NCBI RefSeq assembly: GCF_022179405.1
Contig: NZ_BPQT01000040.1
Coordinates: 1 to 64,000, forward strand
Length of the DNA stretch: 64,000 nucleotides
Origin: Methylobacterium marchantiae
GTDB lineage: Bacteria; Pseudomonadota; Alphaproteobacteria; Rhizobiales; Beijerinckiaceae
Direction: 5' to 3'
Part shown: in pieces, positions 60,948 through 64,000 of the stretch
How positions within the stretch are numbered: position 1 is the first letter of the stretch
How the letters are laid out: the number at the start of each line of letters is the position of its first letter
Made by a program: the position numbers and the translations under genes
Notes under the pieces: generated by a model
The model's input: only the letters and a program-made list of their open reading frames with translations
What the model was told of the DNA's origin: nothing
Database searches by the model: none

Positions 60948-61708
60948 AGGCTGTCCTCCTTCTCGATGAGGTCGTAGCCGTCCGTCAGCATGGTCCGGAG
61001 CGACGCGCGCGGGTTGAACATCAGGACGTCGAGGATCGACAGCCACGGGACGAAGGGATGCCCGGCCTGACCATAGGCGAAGGGCCGGCTGCGCAGGAAG
61101 CGCAGGGAGATCCCGCGTTGGGCGAAGGCGGCGGGATCGTAGAGCGTCGTGCCGCCGATCGGGTTGATGTAGGTGGAAGCCCCCAGCCGCTCGCAGATGT
61201 CGAGCACGCGATCCTGCCGGCGCAGCTCCGTGCCGCCTTCGATCTCCGATGCGATGCGGATCGGCGTGTCGATCGCCAGATGCGCGCAGGTCCGGACGAG
61301 GGCATATCTCAGGTGATCGAAGAGATTGTCGCCCTCGAAGCGCAGGACCGCCTCGACCAGGGGCATCGTCTCGTCGAAGGACGGCGCGCGTCGGTAGGCC
61401 TGCGCGATCTGGGCGCAGAGCCTGTCGGGAGCGTAGCTCGCCGCGACCCGCCGCTCGCGGATGTCGAGTTCGTCGCGATCCTTCTCCAGGGGCAGGGTGA
61501 AGACGATGGGCTCGCCGTCGCGCAGGAAGCGGTTGCGGTTGATCCAGCCCTTCTTGGTGTATTTCACCGTATCGTAGATCACGAAGACATCGACGGCCGC
61601 GATCAGCTGGAAGTAGCCGATATAGGGAAGCAGGTAGGGCTGCATGATCGCCACGGCGGGCGAGCCACCGGTGGCGCAACCCTTGGCGCAACCCGTGGCG
61701 GACGTCAT
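60881..61708 (-). CDS. WbqC-family protein
   Basis: A 275-residue protein of the WbqC family, found in O-antigen and glycan clusters: AIMQPYLLPYIGYFQLIAAV at the start, YDTVKYTKKGWINRNR, then INPIGGTTLYDPAAFAQRGI and PWLSILDVLMFNP. Its exact reaction is not established. Start ATG 61708 overlaps the DegT stop as ATGA. Confidence 0.92.
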   Translation of the reverse strand: MTSATGCAKGCATGGSPAVAIMQPYLLPYIGYFQLIAAVDVFVIYDTVKYTKKGWINRNRFLRDGEPIVFTLPLEKDRDELDIRERRVAASYAPDRLCAQIAQAYRRAPSFDETMPLVEAVLRFEGDNLFDHLRYALVRTCAHLAIDTPIRIASEIEGGTELRRQDRVLDICERLGASTYINPIGGTTLYDPAAFAQRGISLRFLRSRPFAYGQAGHPFVPWLSILDVLMFNPRASLRTMLTDGYDLIEKEDSLCPAGANSDASSIPRPSAAGPG

Positions 61709-63006
61709 GGATTCGCGATCCGCCGGATGATGCGCGCGACGATCGCCTCGTCGAGATCCGGATAGATCGGGAGGCACAGCACGGACTCGGCCGCCGCGGC
61801 CGCCACGGGAAGGTGCTCCCGCCGGGCCGAGGGGAGGGTCCGATACATCGGATATTCCGAGATGAGGGGATAGAAATAGCGCCGCGGATGGATGCCGTCG
61901 CGCTTCAGCGCCTCGTTCAGCGCGTCGCGGCTGATCGGGTAATCGGGGCCGAGAAGGATCGGGAAATACGCGTAGTTGGCGGTATCCTCCCCGCTATCCT
62001 CCAGGCAGCGCACGCCGCGAACCTGGCGCAGCCCCTCCCGATAGGCCGCGTCGATGGCCTGCCGCCGCGCATGTGCCGCATCGACATAGTTGAGCTGCAC
62101 GAGGCCCAGCGCCGCGTTCATCTCGCTCATCTTGCCGTTGAGGCCGACATCCACCACCGATGTCTCGCCATCGTGACCGAAGTTCTTCAGCTTGTCGATC
62201 TGATCTTTCCGGGCCGGATCGGCACAGATGATGGCGCCCCCCTCGAAGGTGTTGAACACCTTGGTGGCGTGGAAACTCAGGACCGACAGATCGCCGTAAT
62301 TCAGGACGCTGCGGCCCTTGCGGCGCACGCCGAAGGCATGGGCCGCGTCGTAGATCACCTTGAGCCGGTGCCGGCGGGCGATCGCGTCGATCGCCTCGAC
62401 GTCGCAGGGATGCCCGTAGCAATGGACGGGCAGGATCGCGCTCGTGCGCGGCGTGATGGCGTCTTCGATCCGGGCCGGATCGAGGTTCAGTGTCCGTGGG
62501 TCCACGTCGACGAAGACGGGGGTTAGGCCGCTCCAGAGCAGGGCGTGGGAGGTCGCGACGAAGGAATACGGGGTCGTGATCACCTCGCCGGACAATCCCA
62601 GCGACCGCAAACCCACGATCAGCGCAGTGGTCGCGTTGTTGCACAGGGCGACCTGGGGGACGCCGAGATGGTCCCTGAGGCGCCCTTCGAGCTCTCGGTG
62701 ATAGGGGCCGCCATTGGTCAGCACCCGCGTCTGCCAAATGCGTCGCAGAAGCGGTTCGACCTCGTCGAACGGTGGCAGGAAGGGGCGCGTCACGAAGATC
62801 GGTTCGCCCGCCGTCGTCTCGCTGGCGCCGTCGCTCACCGGATTGTCCGCCGCGGCGGAAGATTCCGCGGACGTGTCGAGGATGCGTGCGAATTCCTGCT
62901 CGAGCCGCCGGAGGGTCGCCAGGGCCGGGTCGATCGGCGCGCCCTGCGAAGCCGGCTCGGAGGTGCCGTCGGGATCGGGGGCGGAATTATGCGGCGCGGC
63001 TTGCAT
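61705..63006 (-). CDS. DegT/DnrJ/EryC1 PLP-dependent sugar aminotransferase
   Basis: A 433-residue aminotransferase that would convert a nucleotide-linked keto-sugar to an amino sugar. The PLP lysine is Lys249 (SFHATKVFNTFEGG), with Asp220-x-x-His223 (IYDAAHAFG) above the ring and TTPYSFVATSHALLW as the family's substrate region. An extra N-terminal arm of about 65 polar residues precedes the domain. It overlaps the GT41 gene by 20 bases upstream and wbqC downstream. Confidence 0.95.
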   Translation of the reverse strand: MQAAPHNSAPDPDGTSEPASQGAPIDPALATLRRLEQEFARILDTSAESSAAADNPVSDGASETTAGEPIFVTRPFLPPFDEVEPLLRRIWQTRVLTNGGPYHRELEGRLRDHLGVPQVALCNNATTALIVGLRSLGLSGEVITTPYSFVATSHALLWSGLTPVFVDVDPRTLNLDPARIEDAITPRTSAILPVHCYGHPCDVEAIDAIARRHRLKVIYDAAHAFGVRRKGRSVLNYGDLSVLSFHATKVFNTFEGGAIICADPARKDQIDKLKNFGHDGETSVVDVGLNGKMSEMNAALGLVQLNYVDAAHARRQAIDAAYREGLRQVRGVRCLEDSGEDTANYAYFPILLGPDYPISRDALNEALKRDGIHPRRYFYPLISEYPMYRTLPSARREHLPVAAAAAESVLCLPIYPDLDEAIVARIIRRIANP

Positions 63007-64000
63007 CGACCCAACGCCTCCACATGGCGCGGAAGGCCTCGCCGACATCGGCGGCCAGGCGCGCGTGATTCATGAGAGGGCTGGCGAGCATGCGCTCGCG
63101 CAGTCCCGACCGGATATCCCGCAATCTATCGGGATCCCGTGCGAGGGCCAGCGCGCAGGCGGCATAGGCCTCCGGGGTCTCGGCGGCCAATTCCGCGAGC
63201 CCGACGGCCGTCAGGACGGCCACCCCCGTGCGCGCGACCGCGCTCTCGCCCTGCAGGGCGATGAAGGGGACGCCCATGTAGAGCGTGTCGCAGCTCGTGG
63301 TTCCGCCATTGTAGGGGAAGGAATCGAGGGCGATGTCGATCTGGTGATAGAGCTCGAAATAGCCCTTCGAGACACGCGGATGCAGGCGCACCCGATCGAG
63401 CGGCAATCCGGCCCTCGCGAGGCGCTCCTCGACCTGCGCCAGAATGTCCGGCTCGCCGACATCGGCGACGACCATGAAGAGGCGCGCATCGGGAAGCGCC
63501 TGGAGCATGCCGGCCCATGTCTCCAGGGCCCGGTCGCTGATCTTCTCGAAGCGGTTCAGGACCCCGAAGGTGACGTAGCCGTTGTCCTCGAAGGGCGGGC
63601 GGTCACGGACCGCGGGAACGTCGCCCCGCATCTGGTAGGTCGCCGACACACCCGGCAACCGCCACACATTCTCTGTGTGCAGGGCCTCCGACCGGCCGGG
63701 CAGGTCGTGCACGCCGTCGGTGAGACGGTAGTCGATGGCGCGCAGGCCCGTCGATGCGGGATGACCGATCCAGGTGACCTGAACCGGTGCCGGCTTGCGT
63801 GCGAAGATCAGCAGCCTGTGGCCGGAACTGTGGCCCGACAGATCGACGAGAATGTCGATCGCGTCCGCCTCGATGAGATCCGCGGCCGCGTCGTCGCCCA
63901 GGCCGGAGATGTTGTGCCAGCCATCGAACAGCGTGCCGAGGCGCGCCGACACCTCGTCCTCGTGAGAGTGGGTCATGTAGGCGCGGACATCCATCGATGA
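62987..64000 (-). CDS. GT41 / O-GlcNAc-transferase-like glycosyltransferase, 5' end outside window
   Basis: The last 337 or so residues of a SPINDLY/OGT-type glycosyltransferase. Visible are LVDLSGHSSGHRLLIFARKPAPVQV-type start of the donor domain (quoted by ends), GHPASTGLRAIDYRLTD, FGVLNRFEKISDRALETWA and DSFPYNGGTTSCDTLYMGVP, which binds UDP-sugar. The N-terminal part, usually with TPR repeats, lies beyond base 64000. Such enzymes in alphaproteobacteria glycosylate proteins such as flagellin or make glycans. Confidence 0.9.
   Translation of the reverse strand, partial: SSMDVRAYMTHSHEDEVSARLGTLFDGWHNISGLGDDAAADLIEADAIDILVDLSGHSSGHRLLIFARKPAPVQVTWIGHPASTGLRAIDYRLTDGVHDLPGRSEALHTENVWRLPGVSATYQMRGDVPAVRDRPPFEDNGYVTFGVLNRFEKISDRALETWAGMLQALPDARLFMVVADVGEPDILAQVEERLARAGLPLDRVRLHPRVSKGYFELYHQIDIALDSFPYNGGTTSCDTLYMGVPFIALQGESAVARTGVAVLTAVGLAELAAETPEAYAACALALARDPDRLRDIRSGLRERMLASPLMNHARLAADVGEAFRAMWRRWVDASRAA

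Overview
The window looks like chromosomal DNA of a high-GC alphaproteobacterium of the Methylobacterium/Methylorubrum type. That is a judgement from codon and GC habit, the insertion sequence families, the sigma-F/NrsF pair and the small GCG_CRPN-like secreted proteins; no rRNA or marker gene here proves the genus. Genes are dense and several runs are translationally coupled by ATGA, GTGA or TGATG overlaps.

Layout. (1) 131-1627: a tRNA-Lys followed by an IS3-family element with a broken orfB. (2) 1699-9199, minus strand: a seven-gene run of a DUF3095 cyclase-like protein, a cyclic-nucleotide-binding-domain patatin, a UDP-glycosyltransferase, a tiny membrane protein, and a ferredoxin / ferredoxin reductase / cytochrome P450 chain. 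(3) 9321-10676: an IS110-family element, then a small AT-rich membrane gene. (4) 11161-19260: a fasciclin protein and an envelope oxidative-damage locus: DUF1223, NrsF-1, ScsB; methionine-rich MrpX-like repeat protein, sigma-F, NrsF-2; MsrB, cytochrome b561 and a molybdopterin (MsrP-like) reductase. (5) 19257-19757: a dead IS1595 fragment. (6) 20365-31055: a type II secretion system (GspD; GspC/M/L; GspE-F-G-H-I-J; a truncated GspK; prepilin peptidase). (7) 31223-36207: a galactose-oxidase-like copper-radical enzyme with carbohydrate-binding modules, a SCO-like copper protein and a membrane protein. (8) 36757-46920: KatE catalase, a two-component system, small secreted proteins, a Crp/Fnr regulator divergent from a pentapeptide-repeat protein, an MFS transporter, a PRC-barrel protein. 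(9) 46995-54028: a LysR regulator divergent from a nitrilase and a branched-chain-type ABC transporter whose LivM and LivG are fused. (10) 54396-57549: SMR transporter, serine hydrolase, HdeD-like fusion protein. (11) 57760-64000, minus: a glycan or glycoconjugate cluster (methyltransferase, GNAT, two propeller glycosidase-like paralogs, WbqC, DegT aminotransferase, GT41 glycosyltransferase cut by the window edge).

The most interesting result is regulatory. The motif GTAACC-N15/16-CGAA, which matches the sigma-F promoter known from Caulobacter, occurs ahead of all three transcription units of the oxidative-damage locus. A fourth perfect copy lies on the minus strand at 9174-9199, ahead of the DUF3095-patatin-glycosyltransferase-P450 run. 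This predicts that the uncharacterised lipase/P450 operon belongs to the same reactive-chlorine or oxidant response as MrpX, MsrB and MsrP. The first two genes of that operon pair a nucleotide-cyclase-fold protein that keeps both metal-binding aspartates with a phospholipase carrying a cyclic-nucleotide-binding domain, which could be an undescribed second-messenger-gated membrane lipase module.
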